From: Miltoncostaeaceae bacterium
GTDB lineage: Bacteria > Actinomycetota > Thermoleophilia > Miltoncostaeales > Miltoncostaeaceae
Reading direction: 5' to 3'
NCBI GenBank assembly: GCA_030598075.1
Contig: JAUVQP010000026.1
Coordinates: 1-12,366, forward strand
Length of the DNA: 12,366 nucleotides
Shown here: positions 1 through 5,328 of the stretch, in pieces
Layout: every line of letters begins with the position of its first letter
How positions within the stretch are numbered: the first letter of the stretch is position 1
The notes under the pieces: generated by a model
Told to the model about the DNA's origin: nothing
The model's database searches: none
The model's input: the letters and a program-made list of their open reading frames with translations, nothing else
Position numbers and translations under genes: made by a program

Positions 1-849
1 CTTCTGGGCCACCGCGCGCTTGGTGACGAGGTTGTAGACGTTGTTCGACCAGTTCTGGATGGTCGTGTAGCGGCAGCGGGCGCCTTCCTTGACGATGATC
101 TCGACCACCGCGGAGTGCAGGCTGTCGCTGCTGTAGACCGGGGCCGTGCAGCCCTCGACGTAGTGCACGAACGAGCCCGGCTCGCAGATGATGAGCGTGC
201 GCTCGAACTGACCCATGTTCTCCTGGTTGATCCGGAAGTAGGCCTGCAGCGGGATCTCGATGTGCACACCGGGCGGAACCCAGATGAAGGACCCACCGGA
301 CCAGACGGCGGAGTTGAGCGCCGCGAGCTTGTTGTCGCCCGGGGGGATCACCGTGGCCCAGTATTCCTTGAAGAGGTCCTCGTGCTCGCGGAGCGCGGTG
401 TCGGTGTCGCAGAAGATGACGCCCTTCCGCTCGAGGTCCTCGCGGATGGAGTGGTAGACGACCTCGCTCTCGTACTGCGCGCTGACGCCCGCGAGGTACT
501 TCTGCTCGGCCTCGGGAATGCCCAGTCGCTCGAACGTGTTCTTGATGTCCTCGGGCACCTCATCCCACTCACGGCCCTGCTTGTCGGACGCGCGAATGAA
601 GTAGTAGATGTCCTGGAAGTCGATCGACTCCAAGTCGCCGCCCCAATCGGGGAGGGGCTTGCGGTCGAAGATCTCGAGCGCGCGGAGCCGGAACTTGGTC
701 ATCCACGCGGGTTCGTCCTTCAGCGCGCTGATCTCCCGAACGACGTCCTCGTTGAGGCCCTTCTTGGGCTCGAAGACGTGATGGGCCGGGTCGTGCCAGC
801 CGAACTTGTAGGCACCAAGGTCGATGTCGGGCGGCTTGGCGGTGGACAC
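1..849 (-). CDS. sufB: Fe-S cluster assembly scaffold protein SufB (N-terminal part, runs off left edge)
   Basis: SufB is the scaffold subunit of the cytoplasmic SufBCD complex, on which Fe-S clusters are assembled before transfer to apoproteins. The reading frame gives 283 codons open to the window edge, about 60% of a usual SufB of roughly 470 residues. The N-terminus contains WHDPAHHVFEPKKGLNEDVV, followed by segments typical of the family: VSAQYESEVVYHSI, KEYWATVIPPGDNKLAALNS, SFIWVPPGVHIEIPLQAYFR, FERTLIICEPGSFVHYVEGC and TTIQNWSNNVYNLVTKRAVA. The start is GTG at 849, chosen because a strong AGGAGG ribosome-binding site (854-859 on the other strand) lies 4 nt upstream and no better start is near. 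The gene is divergent from the SufR-like regulator at 1078. The C-terminal half and any sufD/sufC/sufS lie outside the window. Family assignment is secure. Confidence 0.96.
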   Translation of the reverse strand, partial: MSTAKPPDIDLGAYKFGWHDPAHHVFEPKKGLNEDVVREISALKDEPAWMTKFRLRALEIFDRKPLPDWGGDLESIDFQDIYYFIRASDKQGREWDEVPEDIKNTFERLGIPEAEQKYLAGVSAQYESEVVYHSIREDLERKGVIFCDTDTALREHEDLFKEYWATVIPPGDNKLAALNSAVWSGGSFIWVPPGVHIEIPLQAYFRINQENMGQFERTLIICEPGSFVHYVEGCTAPVYSSDSLHSAVVEIIVKEGARCRYTTIQNWSNNVYNLVTKRAVAQK

Positions 850-1077
850 AGATCCTCCTGGGATGAGCTCACGGCATTCCGCGCGGGCTTGGAGTTGCGC
901 CCGTCGCCTGCGATTCTAAATACTACGCCCATTCCCATTAGCAGAACAGAAGGACCGGAGGGCGCGTGAAATCGCGTTTGCTGCGCTCGTCGAGCTTACC
1001 ATCCACAAAACCGACGATGCCGGGGCGGGGCGCCGGCGACCCGGACTATCATCGGGGCATCGCGAAAGGTGTGCGGG
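850..1077. promoter_or_regulatory. Divergent intergenic region between sufB and the SufR-like regulator
   Basis: This 228-bp stretch holds no gene I can support. An AT-rich patch at 912-950 is conspicuous in this GC-rich window and probably contains the sufB promoter. Minus-strand -10 candidates are TAGTAT (925 to 920) and TAGAAT (918 to 913); a weak -35, TGTTCT (948 to 943), lies 17 nt above the first. On the plus strand TATCAT (1047-1052) is a candidate -10 for the regulator gene, about 25 bp before its start. I did not find a convincing palindrome that could be named as the regulator's operator. The promoters are read by eye only. Confidence 0.4.
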
Positions 1078-1803
1078 GTGAGTCAGAACGACACCGAGAG
1101 CACTGAGCGCACGGAGCGCGACATCACGCGCGTCGCCGAGGCGCTCGGCGACGCCACTCGCCGGCGGGCCTTCTTCGCCGTGCGTGACGCTCCGGCCTCG
1201 CAGACGAAGGCCGACGTCGCGAGGAGCGTCGGAATCGACACCCGGCTCGCCGGTTTTCACCTCGACAAACTGGTCGGCACCGGCTTTCTCAACGCCGAGT
1301 TTCACCGCAAGGAGGGGCGAACCGGGCCTGGCGCCGGCAGGCCGGCCAAGCACTACACGCTGGCCGACGCCGAGGTTTCGGTGCAGCTGCCGGACCGCCA
1401 CTACGACCTGCTGGCCTCGCTGCTGCTTCGCGCCATGCGCGAGCCCTCGGGTGACTCGGATGTCGAGGCCCTCGAGCGTGTGGGCTACGAGTTCGGCTAC
1501 GAGGTGGGGCTGGCGGAGGTCGCCTCCGGTGGCGACGGACCGGACCCCGAGGGACCGCGCGCCGGCGTCGCCCGGCTGCTCTCGCGCCTCGGTTTCGCCG
1601 CCCAGCTCGAGGGCGACAGCGAGATCTGCGCCTGCTCGTGCCCCTTCGAGGATGTCGCCTTCGAGGATCCGGCCCGCATTTGCACGCTCGATCGGGCCAT
1701 CTGGCGCGGGATGCTGGCGGCCTTCGCTCCCGATGCCCGGATCGTGAGCCAGACCGCCCGGGCGCGCGGCGACGCCGCCTGCACGGCCACCGTCGATTGC
1801 TGA
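1078..1803 (+). CDS. SufR/ArsR-like winged-helix transcriptional regulator with C-terminal cysteine cluster
   Basis: Likely a DNA-binding regulator of the divergent suf genes that senses Fe-S status. The first ~75 residues form a winged-helix domain: VAEALGDATRRRAFFAVRD, then a recognition-helix region around GIDTRLAGFHLDKLVGTGFL. The wing carries GPGAGRPAKHYTL, as in ArsR/SufR-type proteins. The C-terminal domain has cysteines at 184, 186 and 188 (CACSCPF), 202 (RICTLD), 235 and 241, a pattern that could hold an Fe-S cluster or metal. The start is GTG 1078 because AAAGG at 1065-1069 is 8 nt upstream; GTG 1069 would add three residues. The product is 241 aa, a usual length. Actinobacterial suf operons usually carry this regulator as the first gene in the same direction as sufB, so the divergent arrangement is slightly unusual. 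Cluster binding and the suf target are inferred from family and context. Confidence 0.85.
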   Translation: MSQNDTESTERTERDITRVAEALGDATRRRAFFAVRDAPASQTKADVARSVGIDTRLAGFHLDKLVGTGFLNAEFHRKEGRTGPGAGRPAKHYTLADAEVSVQLPDRHYDLLASLLLRAMREPSGDSDVEALERVGYEFGYEVGLAEVASGGDGPDPEGPRAGVARLLSRLGFAAQLEGDSEICACSCPFEDVAFEDPARICTLDRAIWRGMLAAFAPDARIVSQTARARGDAACTATVDC

Positions 1804-1848
1804 CATCCTACGGGCCGTTCGCGCTCGGCCGAGCCGCCGCGGGGGGCC

Positions 1849-1910
1849 GGTGTGGCTCCGTCACTCGGCGCACCGCCCGAGCCCACACCCTCCCGGATCG
1901 CGATCCGGGA
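1849..1910 (+). promoter_or_regulatory. Structured leader with 20-bp perfect palindrome upstream of ric
   Basis: The 124-bp gap between the SufR-like gene and ric holds two structures. GGTGTGGCTC (1849-1858) can pair with GAGCCCACACC (1879-1889) with one bulged base. An alternative inner hairpin, CTCGGCG-CAC-CGCCCGAG, covers 1864-1881. Directly after, 1891-1910 is a perfect 20-bp palindrome with half-site TCCCGGATCG, ending 17 nt before the ric ATG. No T-tract follows, so a classical terminator is unlikely. The palindrome could be an operator for a dimeric regulator or an RNA hairpin (8-bp stem, CGCG loop) close to the ribosome-binding site. The symmetry is seen directly; the function is inferred. 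Confidence 0.5.
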
Positions 1911-1927
1911 TGATCGAGGGGCACCGC

Positions 1928-2599
1928 ATGGCCGTCAACGCCGAGTCGAAGGTCGGCGCTCTCGCCACCGAGCACCCACTCGCCACCCGCGTCTTCGCAC
2001 GCCACGGCATCGACTTCTGCTGCGGCGGCGGACGGCCGCTCGCTGCGGCCTGCGAGGCCAAGGGCGTGGATGTCCGCCGGATCGTCCGCGAGATCGAGCG
2101 CGAGATCGCCGAGCGCGAGGTCGACGAGGTGCGCTGGGACGAGCAGCCGATCGATGCGCTCATCGACCACATCCTGGCGGAGTACCACTCCCCGCTGCGC
2201 GAGGAACTGCCGCGGATCGAGGCGATGATGCGCAAGGTCCACCGGGTGCACGGCGACAAGGACCAAGCCCGCTTCGATGAGCTGCTCGAGACCGTGATCG
2301 CCATCAAGGACGACATGGAGCAGCACCTTCCGAAGGAGGAGGAGGTCCTCTTTCCGATGATCAAGGCCGGCCGCGGCGGGATGGCCGCCGCCCCGATGGA
2401 GGTCATGGAGTCGGAGCACGACGCGGTCGGCGAGCTCCTCGCCAGGACGCGGGCACTGACGAGCGATTACGTCCCCCCCGCGGCCGCGTGCAACACGTGG
2501 CGCGCGCTGTGGGTGGCTCTGGAGGATCTCGAGCGGGCAACCCACGAGCACATCCACCTCGAGAACAACATTCTGCACCCGCGGGCTCGCCGACAGTAG
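1928..2599 (+). CDS. Ric/ScdA/YtfE-family iron-sulfur cluster repair di-iron protein
   Basis: Members of this family repair Fe-S clusters damaged by nitrosative or oxidative stress, using a hemerythrin-like di-iron centre in the cytoplasm. Residues 1-50 form the ScdA_N domain with the diagnostic DFCCGGG at 29-35 (Cys31, Cys32). Residues ~75-220 form the hemerythrin-like four-helix bundle with candidate iron ligands: His81/His87 (DHILAEYHSPL), His105, His133 with Glu137-139 (HLPKEEEVLFP), His164 (ESEHD), and His206/208/210 with Glu212 (HEHIHLENNILHPR). The product is 223 aa, the usual family length. ATG 1928 is chosen because GAGGGG (1916-1921) lies 6 nt upstream; ATG 1910 lacks such a site. 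It sits 124 bp downstream of the SufR-like gene in the same direction, which fits co-regulation with Fe-S assembly. No separate promoter is obvious, so co-transcription is likely. Confidence 0.94.
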   Translation: MAVNAESKVGALATEHPLATRVFARHGIDFCCGGGRPLAAACEAKGVDVRRIVREIEREIAEREVDEVRWDEQPIDALIDHILAEYHSPLREELPRIEAMMRKVHRVHGDKDQARFDELLETVIAIKDDMEQHLPKEEEVLFPMIKAGRGGMAAAPMEVMESEHDAVGELLARTRALTSDYVPPAAACNTWRALWVALEDLERATHEHIHLENNILHPRARRQ

Positions 2600-2628
2600 G
2601 CGGCCCGGCCCGGAGGCGAAGGCGGCCG

Positions 2629-2798
2629 GTGGGTCTGCTCGCCCCTAGGCGGCCCCTCGCGCTCAGCCGGGTCGGGTTGTGCCTCGGGGTGTCCGTGGCG
2701 CTCCGGACACCGACACCACCGAGCCGGAGGCCGAGGCGCAGGGCGGCGGCAAACCGGGGTTCCTCAAGCGCTTCTTCGGTCGCGGCCAGTTCCCCTGA
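2629..2798 (+). pseudogene. Possible small gene interrupted by a frame change (unknown function)
   Basis: No known gene is recognised. From GTG 2629 the frame shows 24 of 26 codons ending in G or C up to about 2706 (LLAPRRPLALSRVGLCLGVS), then degrades. From 2706 the frame one base back takes over: 28 of 30 codons end in G or C until TGA 2796-2798. It encodes an acidic stretch (DTDTTEPEAEAQ), a glycine run and a basic aromatic tail, KPGFLKRFFGRG. Joining both needs a one-base frame change near 2704-2706. It could be a sequencing or assembly error, a decayed gene, or chance. Without the shift, a 39-aa ORF from GTG 2679 in the second frame remains. An AAGG stretch lies 6 nt before GTG 2629. Whether it is translated is uncertain. 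Confidence 0.25.
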
Positions 2799-2804
2799 GG
2801 GGCC

Positions 2805-3140
2805 TTAGTCGCGCGAGCTCTTCCCCCGCGCGGCGAACGCCTCGCCCAGCTCCTCCTCGTCGCGGAACGGGGTGGTGGCGAAGAGGTAGCTCATCCAGCC
2901 GCAGGCCACCGTCATGACTCCGGCCGCGATGGAGTCCGCGCCGGCGCCCTCCGAGATCGTCGTGGCCGTCTCGGCCACGAGGGCGATCGACAGCCGGCCG
3001 AAGAGGATGAAGCCGGTCCAGTTGACCCAACCCACGGGGCCGAAGTTGATGGAGGGAAGCGACCGCCCTCCGGTCGACGCCGGCTCGTAGTTGCGCCGCC
3101 GGCCGCCCTTGCGCTTGCCGCGTTTCCCGAGGAGGGCCAT
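2805..3140 (-). CDS. Small two-helix membrane protein, unknown function
   Basis: A 111-aa protein I do not recognise. The N-terminus is strongly basic (GKRGKRKGGRRR, residues 5-16). Two hydrophobic segments follow: about 36-58 (VGWVNWTGFILFGRLSIALV) and about 71-90 (IAAGVMTVACGWMSYLFATT). The tail is acidic then basic (FRDEEELGEAFAARGKSSRD). This suggests a small inner-membrane protein with two helices and cytoplasmic basic N-terminus. The ATG at 3140 has no convincing ribosome-binding site. Instead a TAGCCT -10 box (3153 to 3148) lies 7 nt before it, the spacing of leaderless transcripts. It is divergent from the operon at 3190 and its stop lies 6 bp from the stop of the possible small gene at 2798. 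The longer open frame upstream to 3602 is antisense to the thioesterase and was rejected. Confidence 0.72.
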   Translation of the reverse strand: MALLGKRGKRKGGRRRNYEPASTGGRSLPSINFGPVGWVNWTGFILFGRLSIALVAETATTISEGAGADSIAAGVMTVACGWMSYLFATTPFRDEEELGEAFAARGKSSRD

Positions 3141-3147
3141 CTCGCCA

Positions 3148-3153
3148 AGGCTA
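3148..3153 (-). promoter_or_regulatory. -10 box TAGCCT, leaderless spacing, for the small membrane protein
   Basis: On the minus strand TAGCCT is followed by 7 nt and then the ATG at 3140, so the predicted transcript begins at or next to the start codon. No good -35 is visible. TANNNT at this distance is the known signature of leaderless promoters in Actinobacteria; its use here is inferred. Confidence 0.5.
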
Positions 3154-3177
3154 GCAGCGTGGACCGGGCGCCTCGCG

Positions 3178-3183
3178 TAGCCT
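3178..3183 (+). promoter_or_regulatory. -10 box TAGCCT, leaderless spacing, for the thioesterase/amidohydrolase operon
   Basis: The same hexamer TAGCCT occurs on the plus strand, followed by 6 nt and ATG 3190 of the 39-aa ORF. It mirrors the minus-strand box at 3148-3153, with 24 bp between the two boxes. No clear -35 is visible. The matching spacing on both sides supports ATG 3190 as a real start. Confidence 0.5.
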
Positions 3184-3189
3184 CTGTCG

Positions 3190-3309
3190 ATGCCGCCGAC
3201 GCGGATCACCGACCGGCGGGAGAACCTCCTCGTCGGGGCCGCCCTGGGCGATCTGGGCCACCTGGACCCCGAGGGGGCTCTGGCGCGGAAGGGGCGGCGC
3301 GGCGCATGA
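3190..3309 (+). CDS. 39-aa small ORF leading the operon, overlapping the thioesterase start (unknown function)
   Basis: A short open frame from ATG 3190 to TGA 3307-3309. It encodes 39 residues, beginning MPPTRITDRRENLLVGAALG and ending ARKGRRGA. It is hydrophilic with one short apolar patch and a basic end. In 36 of 39 codons the third base is G or C, as in real genes here. Its stop overlaps the thioesterase start as ATGA, so the two would be translationally coupled. A leaderless-type TAGCCT box lies 6 nt upstream. It could be a small protein working with the operon or a leader ORF that brings ribosomes to the thioesterase. No homologue is recognised, and a frame this short could arise by chance. 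Confidence 0.5.
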   Translation: MPPTRITDRRENLLVGAALGDLGHLDPEGALARKGRRGA

Positions 3310-3764
3310 GCGGGCTCTCGACGACGGGCGGCGCGCCCGATCGGGGCTTTCGGTTCGGGCTGCGCGCGCGGGTCGACCTGGCCGACACCGACCTCGGCGC
3401 CGTCGTCTACTACGGGCGCTACCCGCACTACCTGGATCGCGGGGTCTTCGCGTACCGGCGCCACCTCGGCATCCCTCCGCTCGGTCCAGCCGGGCACATG
3501 TTCGTGGTCGCATCGCTCTCGATCGACTACCGGTCCGCCGCGCGATTCGACGACCTCGTCGAGATCCTCGTTCGGGTCCCCGAGATTGGACGATCGAGCC
3601 ATCGGGTGGAGGTGCTGATGGAGCGCGCGGGGGAACGGGGGGAGCCCGTCCTGCTCGCCGAGATGCGCTGCACGCTCGTCGGGCTGTCGAGCTACGAGAA
3701 CGGACGTCCGACCAGGGTTCCCGACGACCTGCGGGCGGCGATCGAGGCGTTCGAGCGCCGGTGA
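3306..3764 (+). CDS. Acyl-CoA thioesterase, 4HBT/YbgC-like hotdog fold
   Basis: A 152-aa single-domain hotdog protein, the usual size for the 4-hydroxybenzoyl-CoA thioesterase/YbgC group, which hydrolyses acyl-CoA thioesters in the cytoplasm. Residues ~22-55 carry the family signature VDLADTDLGAVVYYGRYPHY: an Asp-Thr-Asp motif (27-29) followed by G-x-V-x-Y, with one of the Asp residues expected to be catalytic. The central beta strands are VVASLSIDYRSAARFDDLVE and SSHRVEVLMERA, ending LLAEMRCTLVGL. ATG 3306 is chosen because it overlaps the upstream stop as ATGA and the preceding in-frame codons look unlike a protein. The gene overlaps the next one as GTGA (3761-3764). The substrate cannot be told from sequence; the partner amidohydrolase suggests a small-molecule degradation or salvage route, which is inference. 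Confidence 0.88.
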   Translation: MSGLSTTGGAPDRGFRFGLRARVDLADTDLGAVVYYGRYPHYLDRGVFAYRRHLGIPPLGPAGHMFVVASLSIDYRSAARFDDLVEILVRVPEIGRSSHRVEVLMERAGERGEPVLLAEMRCTLVGLSSYENGRPTRVPDDLRAAIEAFERR

Positions 3765-4600
3765 GGCGCGTCCTCGGGGAAGACGCGGCCGACCTCGACG
3801 GCGCGGCGGTGTCCGTCGCCGAGCTCGACGCGCTCGAGCGGTCCGTCCTGGCCACCGTCGACCTGCCCCGCCCGAGCGCCGGGATCATCGACGCGCACTG
3901 CCACCTGGGCCGCGACGCGGACGGTCACCGCCTCTCGGCGCCGGACCTCGTCGAGGACCTGGACCGCCACGGTGTGGCGTCCGCGGTGTGCTTTCCGGCC
4001 GACGACCCCGGGCCGGACGGTGGGTTCGGCGCCGTGAACGCCGCGGTCATCGCCGCCGCCAAGAGGGCGCCCGAGCGGCTGATCCCCTTCTGTCGGGTGG
4101 ACCCGCGCGCCGATGCGGGCGCTGCTCTTCACCGGGCCTCCGACGGCGGCGCGCGGGGCCTCAAGCTCCACCCGGTCGCCCAGCGGTTCGCCCTCGACGA
4201 TCCCGCGGCGATCGGCGCGGTCCGGCTGGCCGCCGAGTTTGGCTGGCCAACTCTCATCCACGCCGGATTCGGGGCTCGTCCGGTGGCCGAGGCGACGCGC
4301 CTTCTGTTGCGCGCCGTTCCCGATGCGCGACTCATTCTGGCGCACGGCGGCCGCGGCGATGCCCGGGCGATCGCCGGGCTCGTCGGCGATGACGAGCGGG
4401 TTCTCCTCGACACCTCCCTCGCGACGCTGTCCGACCTGGTCCTCAACCGGCCCGCCCGGCTCTGCTTCGGCACCGATCGGCCCTACGGCGACGTCGCCAC
4501 CGGCCTGCAGCTTGTGGCCCGAGCCGCCGAGGTCGCCGCATGGAGCCCCGACGACGTGCGAGGCGTTCTTGGCGACAACCTCCGGAGCTTTCTCAGATGA
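3761..4600 (+). CDS. Amidohydrolase-2 family metal-dependent hydrolase
   Basis: A 279-aa TIM-barrel hydrolase or decarboxylase of the COG2159/amidohydrolase-2 kind. After an N-terminal extension of ~40 residues unlike the family core, the first strand carries DAHCHLG (Asp44, His46, His48: HxH metal site). Other expected ligands are visible: GLKLHP (Lys135, His137), LIHAGFG (His167), LAHGG (His195) and FGTDRPYG (Asp239). GTG 3761 overlaps the thioesterase stop as GTGA and its own stop overlaps the next gene as ATGA, so it is the middle of a coupled set. The family includes decarboxylases, lactonases and amidases acting on many substrates, so the reaction cannot be fixed from sequence. The ~40-residue extension may be a real domain or reflect a later start, but no good start lies inside it. 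Confidence 0.88.
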   Translation: MRRVLGEDAADLDGAAVSVAELDALERSVLATVDLPRPSAGIIDAHCHLGRDADGHRLSAPDLVEDLDRHGVASAVCFPADDPGPDGGFGAVNAAVIAAAKRAPERLIPFCRVDPRADAGAALHRASDGGARGLKLHPVAQRFALDDPAAIGAVRLAAEFGWPTLIHAGFGARPVAEATRLLLRAVPDARLILAHGGRGDARAIAGLVGDDERVLLDTSLATLSDLVLNRPARLCFGTDRPYGDVATGLQLVARAAEVAAWSPDDVRGVLGDNLRSFLR

Positions 4601-4875
4601 CGCGGGCCGAGGCCGTGCGCCTGGTGGCCGCCATCGCGCAGTGCGAGATGGCCCTCGTGCGGCGCGACGCCGCCGCCGGCCCGTTGCTCGCGCAGGCGTC
4701 CCGGGCGGCGGAGGGGCTCCCCGGGGGCGACCTCCTGTCCGCGGCCGCGCGGCTGGCGCGCGATCTCGACCTTCACGGCCGCGACCGCCGCGATCGCGCT
4801 CGGCGCAAGGCGACGCAGGCGCTGTGCCGGGCGGCCGCTATCGAGGCTCAGGCCAGGGCGATGGCCGGGGGCTAG
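4597..4875 (+). CDS. 92-aa Ala/Arg-rich helical protein, unknown function
   Basis: A 92-aa protein I do not recognise. It is rich in Ala, Arg, Leu and Asp and should be nearly all alpha-helical: TRAEAVRLVAAIAQCEMALV, then LLAQASRAAEGLPGGDLL, then a highly charged basic/acidic segment DLHGRDRRDRARRKAT and a final helix. There is no signal peptide, membrane segment or metal motif; two cysteines are present (16 and 76). ATG 4597 is preferred over an upstream in-frame ATG at 4540 because it overlaps the amidohydrolase stop as ATGA. As the last gene of the coupled set it may be an accessory subunit. Its TAG stop (4873-4875) shares CTAG with the stop of the convergent ferredoxin gene. Translation is supported by spacing and codon use, not by homology. 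Confidence 0.65.
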   Translation: MTRAEAVRLVAAIAQCEMALVRRDAAAGPLLAQASRAAEGLPGGDLLSAAARLARDLDLHGRDRRDRARRKATQALCRAAAIEAQARAMAGG

Positions 4876-5186
4876 ACCACCTTGTGGGCGAGGAACTCCG
4901 CAACCATCTTCTCGCCGGCCTCGGGGCTCTCGTCGAAGTAGACCCGGTTGATCTCCTTGAAGATGTCCCACTTCTCGGGGACGTCGTCCTCGGCCAGCGT
5001 GGCGTCCACGGGGCACGCCTCGACGCAGGCGTCGCAGTCGATGCATTCGTTGGGGTCGATGTAGAGGATCGTCGCCTCGTCGTAGCCCTCTTCGCCCGGC
5101 AGCGGGTGAATGCAGTCGACAGGGCACACGTCGGCGCACGACGTGTCCTTCGTGCCGATGCAGGGCTCGGCGATGATGTACGTCAC
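4872..5186 (-). CDS. fdxA: 7Fe (3Fe-4S/4Fe-4S) ferredoxin, FdxA type
   Basis: A 104-aa soluble electron carrier. Cysteines follow the seven-iron ferredoxin pattern known from Azotobacter FdI and actinobacterial FdxA: Cys9-x7-Cys17-x3-Cys21-P, with an extra Cys25, then Cys48-x2-Cys51-x2-Cys54-x3-Cys58-P. By analogy Cys9, 17 and 58 bind the 3Fe-4S cluster and Cys21, 48, 51 and 54 the 4Fe-4S cluster. The ~45-residue C-terminal extension (EKWDIFKEINRVYF and following) is usual for this group. The start is GTG 5186, with GGAGAAG about 5 nt upstream and the conserved VTYIIAEPC N-terminus immediately after. It lies 142 bp downstream of mrp in the same direction and converges on the 92-aa gene, sharing the stop-codon CTAG. 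Redox partners are not visible here. Confidence 0.95.
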   Translation of the reverse strand: MTYIIAEPCIGTKDTSCADVCPVDCIHPLPGEEGYDEATILYIDPNECIDCDACVEACPVDATLAEDDVPEKWDIFKEINRVYFDESPEAGEKMVAEFLAHKVV

Positions 5187-5263
5187 TCGGGCTTCTCCGT
5201 GGTCGTCGATGACGGCGCGGACCGCGCCGGCCCGGCATGGTAGCTGCCAACCAGGATAGTCAT
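5183..5263 (-). CDS. Candidate 26-aa leader ORF overlapping the ferredoxin start
   Basis: From ATG at 5263 a 26-codon frame runs to a TGA that overlaps the ferredoxin GTG start as GTGA. The peptide begins MTILVGSYHAGPARSAPSST. In 22 of 26 codons the third base is G or C. It could couple ferredoxin translation to that of an upstream peptide. Against it, no well-spaced ribosome-binding site precedes the ATG, and a possible ferredoxin -10 (TATCCT, 5258 to 5253) would start the transcript inside the frame. No homologue is recognised. Low confidence. Confidence 0.25.
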   Translation of the reverse strand: MTILVGSYHAGPARSAPSSTTTEKPE

Positions 5264-5328
5264 CCGTCCCCGTGTCCTGCCGGGGAACGGTCGTCCGGCG
5301 GACGCCTCCCGGGTGGGCGCTCGCCGAC
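5187..5328 (-). promoter_or_regulatory. mrp-ferredoxin intergenic region with two short palindromes
   Basis: Two perfect interrupted inverted repeats lie here. CGGCGCGG-A-CCGCGCCG (5213-5229) has 8-bp arms and sits 27 bp before the ferredoxin start. CGTCCG-G-CGGACG (5292-5304) has 6-bp arms, just after the mrp stop. On the minus strand TATCCT (5258 to 5253) is a candidate -10 between them. The first repeat would lie in the 5' leader; the second could be upstream of the promoter. The symmetry is seen; the regulatory role is inferred, and GC-rich DNA makes such repeats fairly common. Confidence 0.35.

Noticed and set aside
2805..3602. Longer minus-strand open frame extending the small membrane protein to 265 aa
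   Set aside because: The upstream part is antisense to the 39-aa ORF and the thioesterase and has low-complexity Arg/Pro/Ala composition. The family-like part starts at the ATG at 3140, which has its own promoter box.
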